Below, one piece after another: positions 21,787 to 33,492 of a stretch of 64,000 nt of DNA (within the stretch, counting starts at the first letter, position 1; every line of letters starts with the position of its first letter). Origin of the DNA: Icerya purchasi (lineage: Eukaryota > Arthropoda > Insecta > Hemiptera > Monophlebidae); the NCBI GenBank assembly GCA_039619475.1, contig CM077116.1, forward strand, positions 4,278,001 to 4,342,000, in the 5' to 3' direction. The translations under genes and the position numbers were made by a program. The notes below the pieces were generated by a model that saw only the letters and a program-made list of their open reading frames with translations, did not search any database and was not told the origin of the DNA.

Positions 21787-21870
21787 AACGTGGGTCCACT
21801 CACTGCGATAACCTAGGTAGTTACATGCAGCGAGTGGTTTAGTACCCCTTCTTAAATTTAAAAAAAATAA

Positions 21871-24047
21871 ATAATATTTCTAAAAGATGAAATAATAAAA
21901 CGAATTATTACAGAAAAAAAAGATCACGAACGTGAACGGCACCGGTCAAAAATATACTAATTCAATACAAAATACGATTTTACCCCCCACAAATAAAGAA
22001 ATACCTTTAGAATTTAAATCTCTGATTATTAATAAATAATAAAAAAATATTTAAATATTTAAAATATACATTTTTCCAATAATGAAGATTTCAACACAGT
22101 TAAAATATAACTCAAAGCAAGCATTGAATGGTATAGAAAACAAAACTGAAAGGGAAAAAAAGAAATGATTAAAATTAAATAAAGGAATTATGAAGAAATA
22201 GTGTACTAACACAAGAAAAAATCAAAAATAAGTATAAATAAAAATATGAAAAATAAAACAAAAATTTTTAAATTTTTAGCACGCCAAAAATAAATAAAAT
22301 AACAAAAGGAAAAAGGAAATACGCACAACAGCGCGCCTGACGTAAAACTAATTAAAACCATTATTGTATAAACCGAAATTAACACGATAAAATAAATTAC
22401 TTAAAATTCCGACTATTTAATTAACAACGAACATTTTAAATATCTCGTAATATAAAAATTGCGACTGAATACATTACAGGTATACACGGAGAAAATAAGA
22501 AAAACAACACAAAGGGACGAAAAATAAAATAAAAGGACCGGTCAGAAATCCTTATTTTGTGTATTTACGGGTATAGGGCACTACCACAAACACGCTAAAA
22601 TAATAGTAAGTTTCTGGATAAGCTGTATGCATATATAATATTCTGAACGGTAGGAGCTGTACGACCGTAATCAGAAATAAAATGAAATTCAAGAAAAAAA
22701 TATGTCCTACCTCATAAGGAGCGATTGAAATAATCGCACGGTTAAAAGTTAATTCTGACAAAGAATTGGATGTTTTCAAAAAGATTAACAAAAATTTTAA
22801 TTTAAAAAGACATCCAAATTTGAGAAATATATTCCTATCTTTTATCTTGAACTTTAACTCACACTTATTTTTAATCTCCAAATAAGTACAGCTTTATTTT
22901 ACACATTTTAAGTATTTTTCTTCCGTAAACTGCTTGTAAACTGCCAATAATAAGTAAATGAATATGTCAAACAATTGACGAAACCGGTCGGACGAGAAGA
23001 TTTAAATATGTTTTATGTAATTTTTAAATATTCATAAAGGTTTTTAGATATATTTTTAGTGAAATTAATTAATTTTTATTTATAAATAATTAATGTTATA
23101 CATGTGTGAATATAGTGAATAAAATTCGGTTTTAACATGTTGTAACAGTTAGTAACTGCAATTTTTGGGCATTCATTTATTTATTTACTTATTATTGGCA
23201 GTTTGTTTTACACCTATAAATTAAACTCCTTGATTTTTTTTCTAAAAAAATTTCTGGCGCACGTCTATAATTGGTTTTAAGAGAGTATTCGAATTCACTA
23301 ACAGAATATAGCATTAATTTTTAAAATAAAAAAATAAAAATTGTAGCAGCTATTTTTCAAATCCATCCTCATTTTCCGAATTTATTTATTTATTTTTGTT
23401 TTAAAATATATTTTGCTTTTGAACAATTTGAAAAATTTAAACTCGCTTTAAAATTTAAAATATCTACGTTAACACTTTTAACAGTAATTAACTGAATTAA
23501 ACGGAACACATTGTTTGACACAAAAATTTGTTGTACTTTTCATAACAACTTCGATGACCAGATAGATTTGTAATTTCTTAGTTCGCGACTGCACAGATAG
23601 GGACTGAGGGCAAATTAAAAGTATAACAGTATTAAACAGATAAAGAATTCGTAACAGCTAATATTTATAAATTAAACTGTCTACCTGGTTAAAACGTCAG
23701 TCGTTAAATGCTGCTTTATGGATGGTCCCACTTTAAAAAAACGAAATTAATGTTAACGTATGGTATTACTGCTAGTTTGACTAGTCCTATTTATAGACAC
23801 TAATTACCGGGTTAACATGCTTGTAGTTTAAATATTACTTTTCTGTTATACATTTGAGCATACAAGAATATTAAAATCCATGTTTTGTAGACGTTAATGC
23901 GTTTATATCTGAAGCATTACTGAGCAAAATTCTAATTTAAAAAAAGCCATAATCTTAGAAGAATAAACTAGTTATCAGGTGTAAACGGTTAATTAGAAAA
24001 CTTAAAAGTTTAATACAACATTATTTTAATAAGAAAGTTTTACTTAC
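21871..24047. other. Kinase intron 1, very AT-rich, no gene seen
   Basis: About 2.2 kb of A/T-rich sequence with many short homopolymers. The antisense ORF at 22552-22881 shows no motif. I recognise no element or RNA gene. Ends at the GT donor of kinase exon 1 (24047-24046). Confidence 0.5.
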
Positions 24048-24152
24048 ATCCTTCATTCTTGTATCTTCGCCTAGCCATAATTCACCGGCTCCACCAGCGC
24101 CAAGTTTCTTTATTAACTTAAATCGACCTCCGCCCACTAGTTTTTCGGCCAT
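24048..24152 (-). CDS. Casein kinase 1-family kinase, exon 1 (start)
   Basis: A 35-codon first exon: ATG at 24152-24150, donor GAT|GTAAGT at 24047-24042, ending in phase 0. It reads MAEKLVGGGRFKLIKKLGAG, then GAGELWLGEDTRMKD. VGG-x-(F/Y)KL-x-KK-(I/L)G is the CK1-type entry. LGAGGAGELWLG is the glycine-rich ATP loop, altered from the usual CK1 G-x-GSFG to G-x-GGAG. Joined to exon 2 (6267-6373) it gives a continuous 70-residue N-lobe ending with VAIK and the PQL helix. CK1 enzymes are soluble Ser/Thr kinases, here most like the CK1-alpha/delta group but divergent. The ATG is preceded by AACAAA, a good insect start context. The 17.7-kb intron is packed with retrotransposons. Confidence 0.85.
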
Positions 24153-24639
24153 TTTGTTTCTGTACTCACTTCGTTAAACAAAGATACAGTAAATTAGACC
24201 AAAATTCTGTTTAAATCGGCAATAACGGTAATTGAACTGATTAACAAATCAAAACCATTTTTAGCGTTGTAATATTAATAAATAGCCACCTATTTTTACG
24301 AAATTATTCACATATTTATCAGAAATTTACAAAGTTCATTACTACCGTATACTTTGCGCCTAACTACATTGCATACCGAAAATCGCCAGAACCGCCCTAC
24401 ATAATAATTAACATTAATATTAATAGAACGTTTTTACTTTTTAATTTAATTTTAAAAAATAGCAATGAAATTTTATAATACTAAATTTATGCGTGTTTTA
24501 AAAAAACAATTTTTTTTGCTAGTGTTGCACTTGTTCATCACTTTTCACTTTTCGTTTTCGAGTTTGATTTTTAACTAAAATTCCTTTTTTGTCATCCCTA
24601 TAATTCGGTTTATTAAATTTAAGTACACTATTATTTGTC
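24153..24639. other. Upstream (5') region of the kinase gene
   Basis: Should hold the kinase 5' UTR and promoter. 24340-24400 is locally less AT-rich than the surroundings, which could mark the start region. I see no TATA box or other motif I would defend. Confidence 0.3.
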
Positions 24640-26190
24640 CTTTATTCAGTTCCAGCCTTCCTTCCCTGATTAGATGTCCTTTTTTTAGCAGTAGGAGCAG
24701 GGCATATGTCTTCTGGTAAAACAAGCCTCGATCTAACTAATGATGGCCTCGGATGATGGTCTAACACTTGATCAATTGTTGGCAGCAGTAGAACGATGGA
24801 TGGTAATAGACTTGGTTGACTTGGCAGCACAGGCGCATCATTTGCCAAAATACTAGGAGAGTCTGACGCTTGATCAGTTTTTGGAGAGACTGACGCTGGA
24901 TCGATTATTGGCAATGGTTCAATGACGGATAGTGATATACTCGGCTAATCAATGGCTGATAAAGACGGTGGCTGAATAAGGGCTGATGAAGAGAAAATCA
25001 ACATCGCTAAAAATATGGCGATTACATGGATAGATTCATGTGACTCCGAATCCATTAATTGCCAATTCTCCAGTTGTGCATCTCAAATAAGACCTCCCAA
25101 ACAGCTTAGCGAGGTCATAAGGCTTGAACGTTCTGTCCAAATACAACATGAACTGCTGAATCTCTTCACTGTAATGGGTTTTAAATGCACCCATGAATGT
25201 GCGGTTGAGTAACTGTAATTTGTGTGTCTTGTGAGGAGGTAGGCATACGATCGTTACATGCCTTTTACAAACAAGTCCTAACACTTGAACATTACGAGTG
25301 TGAGTATAATGGCCATCGTATGAGAAGAACTGGAAATTGGATTCGTCTTTTCCAAGAAGTGTTCAAACCATTCTGTAAACAAATGAGTTTGTATCCAATC
25401 AGATGGGTGCACTTTTCCTATTGCACCAGGAGGAGCTCCTTTCATTAACAGATCAGAATAGTTCTTTCTCGAGAATATCATCATTGGCGCTATGTAGGTC
25501 CTCCTGCACTCATGCAACAAACCAATGTCATTAAAGATTCGCATTCTGCTGCTGTTAAAACTCCAATTTGCCGTTTACCCTTTTTACCTATCGCTGTTGA
25601 TATTTTTGTCTGCATTATTGTCAACCCGGTTTCTTCCACATTGAAAATGCGATCAGGAGAATACTGTTTTTTTATATACTCAGCTTCTAATAAGTCAAAA
25701 AACGCATTGACGGCAGCGTGATTAAAATCTTGCACTTGAACATATGAAGTTCCTATTGGTTTTCTTATGGACAATTTATCCTTATGCCTGTTTCAAATGT
25801 GATCTAACCGTACTCGGCCAGACTCTTATTTATAAATAGATTTGGGATGTTATTCCTCACGGCTAATTGGTAAGTTATCCGTCAGAAGTGTTAAGCCATA
25901 ATATTTGCTTTTTATGAACAATAGATACTTGACCAGTTCTTTTTTTATCTGAAGTGGTAATACACACTTTCTGTCCAATAGTTTGTGCATAACTGAATTC
26001 AAAGATTCCCCTGTACATTTTGTCAGTCTCCTTAATGTTTATCTAGGTACAGAAAATGTCTTGGCAGCCTTCTTGTGTCCCATATTCTTGGTTTGTATTG
26101 CTTCGGTAGACTTTTTCATTTTTCCAGTATCCCATTGCTTCCTCTTCCTTTTTGGTTTTAGAAAAGTATTCGTTCGAGGTATGTGAAATA
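24640..26190 (-). pseudogene. Pogo/Tigger-like DDE transposase, decayed
   Basis: Read from high to low coordinates: an N-terminal helix-turn-helix (MGHKKAAKTFSVPRSTL in mixed frames, about 26040-26100), a middle region (KCVLPLQIKKELVKYL, about 25920-25980), then the DDE core. FNVEETGLT (25490-25774) has the first catalytic Asp replaced by Val. WFEHFLEKTNPI, then a degraded LDGH-x-S-type motif (about 25300), CLPPHKTHKLQLLNRTFMGA (25036-25284; the PPH-x-(T/S)H-LQPLD-x-x-F signature) and a Pro-rich C-terminus (24642-24914) ending in a GRK motif follow. Many frameshifts. Terminal inverted repeats were not located. It would have been a TA-targeting cut-and-paste transposase. Confidence 0.7.
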
Positions 26191-26770
26191 ATAAAAATTC
26201 GTTTAGCACATTATATGCACATTATAAATTTTTACATTCATGCATTTAATATAGCCTCCTAAGCCACAAAACCAGCAATAGTAGGGGGCCATATTAAAAG
26301 AAAGTGCTTAGTACAACAATAAACCACAAATACAGAAATATCACAAATATATTGATAATACCGTTGAAATATTGAAGATGGATTGCTATCCTTCCTACTA
26401 ATCGCAACTGGACCACACAAAACATTGTTTTAACATACAAATGAATAAATTTTTGAGGGACAAAAAACTTTTGACACAACGTGCCGGCAAACTTCGTTGA
26501 CAAGTATCAAATTATGAGCACAATAGCGCGCTCGGCCGACTTAAAATTCTCTGTAGCATGTATTCGTCTTGATACATCTAGTAATTCATAGATGGCGCTT
26601 CCCAATATTGTGATACAACGGGGGGCCAAATAACCAGCGCGGACCATATTACCACCTTCTCCACTACTAAAATGAAAAATATAATACACGTTTTACAATT
26701 AATTTTTTATAAAACATAACAGATACAGGAAACTATGTACAGACTGAAAAATGTTATTTATAATTACATG
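26191..26770. other. Spacer between pogo-like and Harbinger-like remnants
   Basis: Two similar GGGGGCCA-type stretches (26286-26293 and 26619-26627, both on the plus strand) could be relics of transposon ends, but they are in the same orientation and do not pair. No gene seen. Confidence 0.3.
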
Positions 26771-27600
26771 TCAAATATGCGTTTTTTGATAATTTATTGA
26801 TCTAATCCCGCAAAAATAATTTTTAAATTTTTCACGAATTTCATAATAGTTTGCAACAGTTCTATTACTTGTTTGTGATAGCTTAAACAGTTGTAATCCT
26901 TTACCAATATTACTGTGTTGCGTATTATGTGCCGAACCATCTTTATCAATTATAATATTGTGCAATAAACAAACACATTTTATTCTTTTATCTGTATTTT
27001 TTGAAAGAACCTCTTATCTTTTTAAAGCAATCTCCATTTTGAGCAAAAAATGTCTAAAGCGCACTCAACTACTTTCCTTGCTCTTGATAACTGATAATTA
27101 AATGTTTCTTCTGATTCTCGCAAATTTCTACTCAAATATGGCTTCATTAAGTATGGTTTCAATGGATGAGCTTCATCTTTTAAGTAACATAAAATTTGTG
27201 TTTGGAAGAAGTTTTGGTAAAGGAATATTTAAAGAGTTATGTTGAAAATGCTAATACAATGAACTATTTGAGAAAATACCACCATCACTTTGTTTCCAAA
27301 TGCTCCCATACTACTGAAAAATGTTTTTTGTAATTGAAATACATTGAATCGGAATGAGAGGGACACTTGATCTTTATATGTTTCCTATCAATACAGCTAA
27401 TACAGCTGGGAAAATTCTATTTTTTATAAAAATCGTCGGATACTTTTAAAAATATTTCTTCTGTAGGAAGTGGTATGTGATCTGCATTTTAAAAAATCCA
27501 TATTGCGTCACATGTTTCATAAACTATTTGTTGTATTGTGTTATGGCTTAATCTAAATGAAAACGCTAACCCTTTAAATGACATTCCAGTTGACAAAAAT
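26771..27600 (-). pseudogene. HARBI1-like (PIF/Harbinger) nuclease, partial and decayed
   Basis: The minus strand starts after a CAG acceptor (27603-27601) with FLSTGMSFKGLAFSFRLSHN and TIQQIVYETCDAIW, the usual conserved HARBI1 N-lobe. It continues with FPSCISCIDRKHIKIKCPSH (first Asp region) and SMYFNYKKHFSVV, a DEAHPLK-type motif now degraded to KMKLIH (about 27170), and a C-terminus with LLHNIIIDKDGSAHN and REKFKNYF (26771-26965). Stops appear within the first 120 bp, so it is dead. An upstream exon is expected but was not found. HARBI1-type nucleases act as the transposases of Harbinger elements together with a Myb/MADF partner; pieces of such a partner are nearby. Confidence 0.7.
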
Positions 27601-27689
27601 CTGAAATAAAATTATAAATATGTTTTATAGTATTACTTATATTAAATAATTATTATTTATCTAAATCCAATAAATATTAATAAAACAAA

Positions 27690-28282
27690 ATTTATTTTCT
27701 TGGATGATGCTGTTAAAGCTAAATGGCGTGGTCTATGAGATAATTTTCGAAAATAGGTAGTGAAATCAACTAAAGGTCGATCTGGTGACCTAGAAAGTTC
27801 TCAAATGAAATCAAAGTGGGCATATTTTGATATGATGTTATTTCTGTGGGATACTATTTCCAACAGAAATACATCGAGTAATACCCTATTTCAAAGATCT
27901 TATTGATGATTCCGATGATCACTGTGATAACAGTAAACTGGGGACGTGTCAAGAACGTAGTTAGATAGATGCAGTTTCCCAACAGTTAACATTAAATAAA
28001 CAAAAAAGAACTGATAATATACAGCAGTTAATGTTATTCAAGCAGAAGAAACTTAAAATTTACAAGGAAAGAAATGTGAATAATTCTGATCCCATTCCCA
28101 ATTACCAGTTTTTAGTAAGCTAGTTACTAGAATTTAAAAAAGTTCTTCAGGACAAACGGCTTCAGAGACAAATCAGATTTGAAGAAGTATTGATGAAAGC
28201 ACAACAGGAAGAACCTGTTGAAGAGACAAACAATCCTATTGAGTACTTTACTATTTATTTGGAAACTGATTTACTTGATTAA
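27690..28282 (+). pseudogene. MADF-domain protein, second half (Harbinger partner-like)
   Basis: Starts DDAVKAKWRGL, a stop, DNFRK, and continues SGDLESSQMKSKWAYFDMMLF, i.e. the second half of a MADF (Myb/SANT-like) domain, W-x-x-LRD-x-F ... W-x-Y-x-x-L-x-FL. Then an acidic linker (DLIDDSDDHCDNSKL), a coiled, charged region and a C-terminus readable as LEFKKVLQDKRLQRQIRFEE, ending at a TAA at 28280-28282. Stops and shifts near 27741, 27757, 27905 and 27960 show decay. It is divergent to the HARBI1-like remnant, about 90 bp away. Its first MADF half is missing on this strand. Confidence 0.55.
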
Positions 28283-28975
28283 AACTTATTTCATTTTATA
28301 TGTTAATGTTTGCATATTTTCTTTTATATATATTTTTTTATTACAATTAGTTAAATTAAATGGCGCTTAATGAAAATTAAAAATAAATGTATATCATCAT
28401 ATTTTGTTTATTTTAACAATTAATTTTTAAAATTTCTAAATTCTGTTATTGCTGTTTTAATACTAACTCTTACGGTTTAATATAAACTAAAAATCAAACT
28501 CTATAAATGTTAAAAATATTAAAACAACAAAAATGTATGCATATTAGATTTATAAATAACATTGAACTTGTTCCAAACTTTTATATCACATTATATAAGA
28601 CCTAATAGTACATTTAGATATTTAATTATGTAGAATCAAAATTAAATATCTTGTACAAAAAAGTAAGTAATTAATGCTTTACTGAAGTATACTAATTTTA
28701 GGTTTTTATGTTGGATTTTGTAATTAATTATAAATTGATTGGCTTAATATCCTAATTGAAACACAATAATACAATTATTTCTTTTATTTAATCACTTTAC
28801 ATCATTTAATTTTAATAGACATTTTTCTGAAATTCAACATTTTCTTTACAAAAATAAATTTAAAACTAATAAAAATTATCTAAGTGATATTTCAATTCTT
28901 CTATATAATAATAAAATTCAAAACAACAGATTTTAAAACTATGTAAAATTTAAATACAGACGAAAAATAATTTAC

Positions 28976-29104
28976 CATATTTATTTCAAGTTTTTGTGTA
29001 ATTGCAAACCAAATATCATTTTTCATATTTACGTTTTTAAAATCTTTGTGTTTTTTATTGTATACAAATTCATACTTCTTAACCATTTCAATTAGTTTTT
29101 CCAT
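28976..29104 (-). CDS. MADF-domain first exon, opposite strand
   Basis: 43 codons from an ATG at 29104 to a GTAAAT donor at 28975: MEKLIEMVKKYEFVYNKKHK, then DFKNVNMKNDIWFAITQKLE. This is the N-terminal half of a MADF domain (LI-x-x-V-x-x-x-x-x-LYD-x-x-H-x-DYKN ... W-x-x-IA-x-x-L) and is unbroken. It is exactly the half that the plus-strand copy at 27690-28282 lacks, yet it lies on the other strand, so the two cannot be spliced together as they stand. Either an inversion separated them or they belong to two different elements. No following exon was recognised on the minus strand. Confidence 0.5.
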
Positions 29105-30852
29105 TATATAGAAATTAAATAAAAAAAGAGACAAATATTTATACAAATTGCAAACACAAAATATATATATATATATATAAATTAAAAATAGCAAAGACAT
29201 GTTATAAAAAAAAAAGTAACTATTATATCAAATATGTATATGAAACACTTGAAATGTACAAAATGTGTTTTGAAAAACTCAAGTGAAGAATTATTTTTTC
29301 TCGCTCGCCTCTTTCGCCTCTTTCAACTATTTCAATTATTTCTCGCTGCAATGGTCAAAGTTACATTTAAATGTACACTAATCGATTTTCAGAAAACACA
29401 TTACACATTTCACATTCCTCGTTGCAATGGGCAATGGGCCTTAATACCTCTTTTAGCTTAATTTTGAGAACTGAAACCATTATTAATTTTTCGGCTCCTC
29501 CTAAAATCTTACCATCTAAACGCTTTTGGAAAATTTAACGCTTTGTGCTCAAAGCAACTGTAGCACAATTATTAAATCGAATTTTTGCGATAATGTATAT
29601 CTTTCCACCATCAAAAGCCTATAAAAATTAATTCATTTAAGTAAATGTTTTTGAATATGATCGTAATAAACTGTTCTTGGATTTAATAATTTTTTATTGC
29701 GTTTGTACATTTTATGTTCTTAATTATAAAAAAATGTTAAGATATAGAAATATTTATTATGCTATGCAAAATATTTTATATCCTGCTCCAAATACTGTTT
29801 TAGTTAAGGTAATAATTTTATTTAAATTATAAAGGCATTTCAAAAATATCTGTTGTAACATATAACACAGAAGCTGAAAAAAAATGAATGGTACTAATAA
29901 AAAATATAAACTTTTTAAACAAACTTCTAGAAGAAATTTTTCACCGGATAAGTAAGATGTACAGAGAAATATAGTTATGCACATTAATATTTGGACAACA
30001 CGTTTAAAAATAAATTTACCCCACAAATAATTTTGAAGAAATACGTTTTATTTCTAAAATTTATTTTAAAAACAAAATTGATAACTATCTAAACGTGTAT
30101 GTAAAAAAATATTAAATTAAAAAAACTAACGGCTATGGTTACAAATAACACAAATGAAAAAAGTTTTACGGCACATCAATATCCAAAGGTAATGAAATAT
30201 AAAAATTTTTGCTGTAAATATTTTACATTTGTAAAATATACCAAAATAAGTACTTAGTATGATCGCCTTGATATCTTCGCACATCGAAGATGCTAATTTT
30301 CATAGGTAACTGATCGAAAGATTTTTCTATTCTCTTTTTAAGCGCTGTTGTTTACATAATGCTTCAAGATCTCTATGCGGATATAGTTTGGAGACTATCA
30401 TGACGAATCAATAATTTGATAACGGTTATAAAGGAGTTGTTTTTGAGTTTTGTAAGTTTTATGTTTAGCATTGTTACCTTGATAAAATTGAAATAATACC
30501 GTTATTTATAATTTCTTTGCGCTCTGACGTAGTTTATTTCTTAAAATTTCCACGTATATTTCGGCAATCATATTACCTTCAATGAACTGAACCTATGACA
30601 TTTGATGCACATATTTTCGCATTTTTATCATAAAAAGTTCATCGTGTACTCTGTTAACTTCTCCAGTTGCCCTTTCTGTAGCGTAGATTTAGCGCAGTTT
30701 TTGTTCTTCAAATAATGTCATATGAGGTACTCTTTATAATATTCAGTAATTTTGAGATCTAATCTCCACTTCAATCATTTTTATTATTTAATATTACTAG
30801 TAGTTGAAACCATGTACTTCGACTTTTACACGACGTTTTATACCATACTATC
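29105..30852. other. AT-rich region, no gene seen
   Basis: Contains a short (TA)n run at 29161-29179 just before it reaches the MADF exon's upstream side. ORFs here (29234-29461, 29757-30026, 30752-30940) have no recognisable motif. Confidence 0.4.
29161..29179. repeat. (TA)n microsatellite
   Basis: Nineteen bases of alternating A/T, upstream of the minus-strand MADF exon. Confidence 0.9.
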
Positions 30853-31200
30853 CAGGGTGGCCATCCAACTGGGAATAAGCCGGGAATTTTATCGTAAAAC
30901 CAGGAAAAAATGTAAAAATAGCCAAAAACGATATTTTTAACGAGAAAAAATCATTTGAAGCGAAAAATGAATGCACTTTTTTTAAATTTACTTTAGTCAA
31001 AATAAATGATGAAGTTCTATTTTATTGATATAAAATATGCTGCGGCGGTTAAATATTATCAATAACAACAAAAAAATTCTAATACTCATTTTACACAATT
31101 CTAATAACGAGAAAATCGGGGGGAGTTGAACCGGGAAAACTGGGAAGATTTGGACCAGGAAAACCGGAAATTTACAAATTATATTTGAGTGGCCACCATG
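30853..31200. mobile_element. hAT-like MITE
   Basis: A 348-bp unit with ends CAGGGTGGCCATCC and, inverted, CATGGTGGCCACTC (11 of 14 match). CAGGGTGGCCA is a familiar hAT terminus. Both subterminal regions hold CCGGGAA/AACCGGAAA and ACCAGGAAAA words in mirror arrangement. No transposase inside. The 8 bp on each side (ATACTATC and ACTTATTT) do not match, so a target duplication is not supported; age or a misplaced end may explain this. Confidence 0.6.
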
Positions 31201-33149
31201 ACTTATTTTCAATTACTCGGGATAAAATTGATATTGCCGTAACGAAAGTTCAACCGCATGTAGTTCGGTTCATCAATTCCATTGTATGCGTTTAGGAAAA
31301 CCCGGCGCTGTTTATAACGCACCATTTCTGTCGCGACCGAATATTAATGAATCGTGCGAATTTATGTTTTAACTTTTTTCAACAATGGAGCGTTATTTTT
31401 TTTTTTTTACATACTTATGTAAGGGGTTTTCTTTTCTAGGATAAATTAACAAAATTGACAAAAAACGACTTGTTCTTTTCTTATTTTAGACTGTAAGTTT
31501 AATTCTAAACACAGTGTCCGAATATTAATGCAACTCATTTATCATATAATGGCTTTGCTGATATGTTATTTTTTATATCATTACCTCTGCACTAATGATA
31601 TTGTTTATAGGAAATTTTTCTGTATATGTCCTGAACATTTAATTAATTTAAGAACTTATAATGATAGAGAACAGCTGTTAACATAGTAAGAAAATTATCA
31701 TCATAACAAATCCTTTTTGAAACTTTCACAACCATTTTTAATTCCCAAGACATATTTTTTTTAATGTATAAATACTTTCAAATTAATTTATTATAGAAGT
31801 CCAGCCTGTTATTTAGCTTGGATTATAATTAATCTTACGGGTTAGTGAAAGGCAATATCCTAGAGGTAAACGAACCAAGCGGAACAAAAAAACAATAAAT
31901 ATGAAACAAAGTCAATCAAGTTTTTATCAGCTAAAAATAAAAATTTTGATTTCTTGGATAATTTTTAAGTTTCTGCTTACATCTTGATTTTTAAAGGCAA
32001 GTATCCAACATCTGGTAAAACACTTTGATATACACGCGCAATATATATATATATATATTAAAAGTAAACGATAGAAATGATATTGTATATAAAAATAAAA
32101 ATAGTATCTAAGAAAATTTTTCTTTAACTGCAATCAAAATTTTATTTCAGTCAAACTGCAATTGTTATGCATTAGAAAGTAAGTTATAGAAGGTGAAATA
32201 CTTACACATAGAGTGTTTTTTATTAATAAAATCAAAAAAAGATAAGAAGCATTTTTATTCGGTTGTTCTAAAATTTCTTTGTTTAATACAACCATTCAAT
32301 TTTTTATAGTAATTTACATTTGAATTTTTTTTTAGACTTTTTCTTGAAGTCCGTATATTTAAAATTAAAGTGTTCGGTGATGTCGAAAAGACATAACGTG
32401 ACAGTGTTTTAATGATTGTTGACTTTATGTTTCTGTTTGAGGTAAAATAAGGAAACAATGTATGTTTAATTTGTCAAAAACACTGATAGTTATTGAACAA
32501 ATTATAAACAAAGTGGAGAACAAAATTCGGTCAATAAAACAGAAGTTCAGAATCTAAAAAGAAAATTGAACGGTTTCTAAGTTACTAAACAAACATCTAA
32601 AAATGTTTATTAGATAATTAATTAAAGAATTTATTTTAACAGCAGTTAATACTCCATTTCAAAAAAAGAGAATAATTTTGAAATGACAGTCAGTTGTTAA
32701 GTAAGTGTAACAGTTTAAAATGAAAATTCTTTGAAACTAAATTTCTAAACATTCCAACTATTTTAAATTGCAATATATTCTGTTTTTTCACTTATCCGTA
32801 TTTGATATAAATTTTAAGAAAAGATAGTGCGACTGAAACATATGCGAAATATTTCACTAAAAGCCACAATATTTATTTTTTAAACGTTTAAATATAAATA
32901 TCGATAAAAACTTTGAAATATTGGTATGTCATTAGTATTACAATTGTTTTTTTTGGTAACGTATAATTAAATCGGCTGATGAAACATGAATATAAAATAC
33001 AAAAAAAAGTAGGTTGATATTAAATAAGAATTACTCTGTATTATAAGATGCTGCTTGATTTATCCCGTTACGGATTTTTTTTTTTTTTGTTGGTGGGGCG
33101 GGACTGTGAACATTACCAGCTGAAGTGATAACTTTGCTATATTTTCAGT
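31201..33149. other. AT-rich intergenic sequence, no gene seen
   Basis: Contains a (TA)n run at 32041-32058. ORFs at 30997-31212, 31927-32133 and 32255-32458 carry no recognisable domain. No RNA gene seen. Confidence 0.4.
32041..32058. repeat. (TA)n microsatellite
   Basis: Short run of alternating A/T. Confidence 0.9.
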
Positions 33150-33492
33150 AGTAATCCGGCCGCAGATAGCCGAATTGACTGATTTTTTAAAAATATATAT
33201 ATACATAAACATTGACAAACCGGGAAGTATGTAAAAGAATACAGTAAGTTTTTAATTGATACTTTTTTTTTTGCCCGCAACTACCGAAGACGAAAAAAGA
33301 TGCTGAGAAACACATCATCGGCTTTTTTCGTGATTAAAGAAACTTTTATTATAATTTAGCCATCCTGACTTTCGCCGATCGGAATTACCGAAGTCTGGCA
33401 ATTGCAGACTGATAGCGGAATAGGCAATGGATCACCGCCGACAATAGGATATGTAGAATTTAAACAGTTATTCTAATTGTTGAATTTCAACA

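Larger units (their letters stand above)
19100..21870 (+). mobile_element. Element D: best-preserved RT/RNase H LINE
   Basis: Coding similarity begins at about 19105 (WNSFAASIPQTVNAHVMWEK, the linker before RT), runs through a 483-codon RT frame and an RNase H frame, and ends at a stop at 21784-21786 followed by an ~80-bp 3' UTR and an A-rich tail (about 21859-21870). Only three lesions separate it from one open reading frame over 2.6 kb: a TAA at about 19327, a frameshift at about 20850 and a TAG at 21248-21250. Endonuclease and ORF1 are absent (5' truncation). It is sense to the plus strand, hence antisense to the kinase gene whose intron it occupies. I/R1-type by domain order. Confidence 0.75.
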
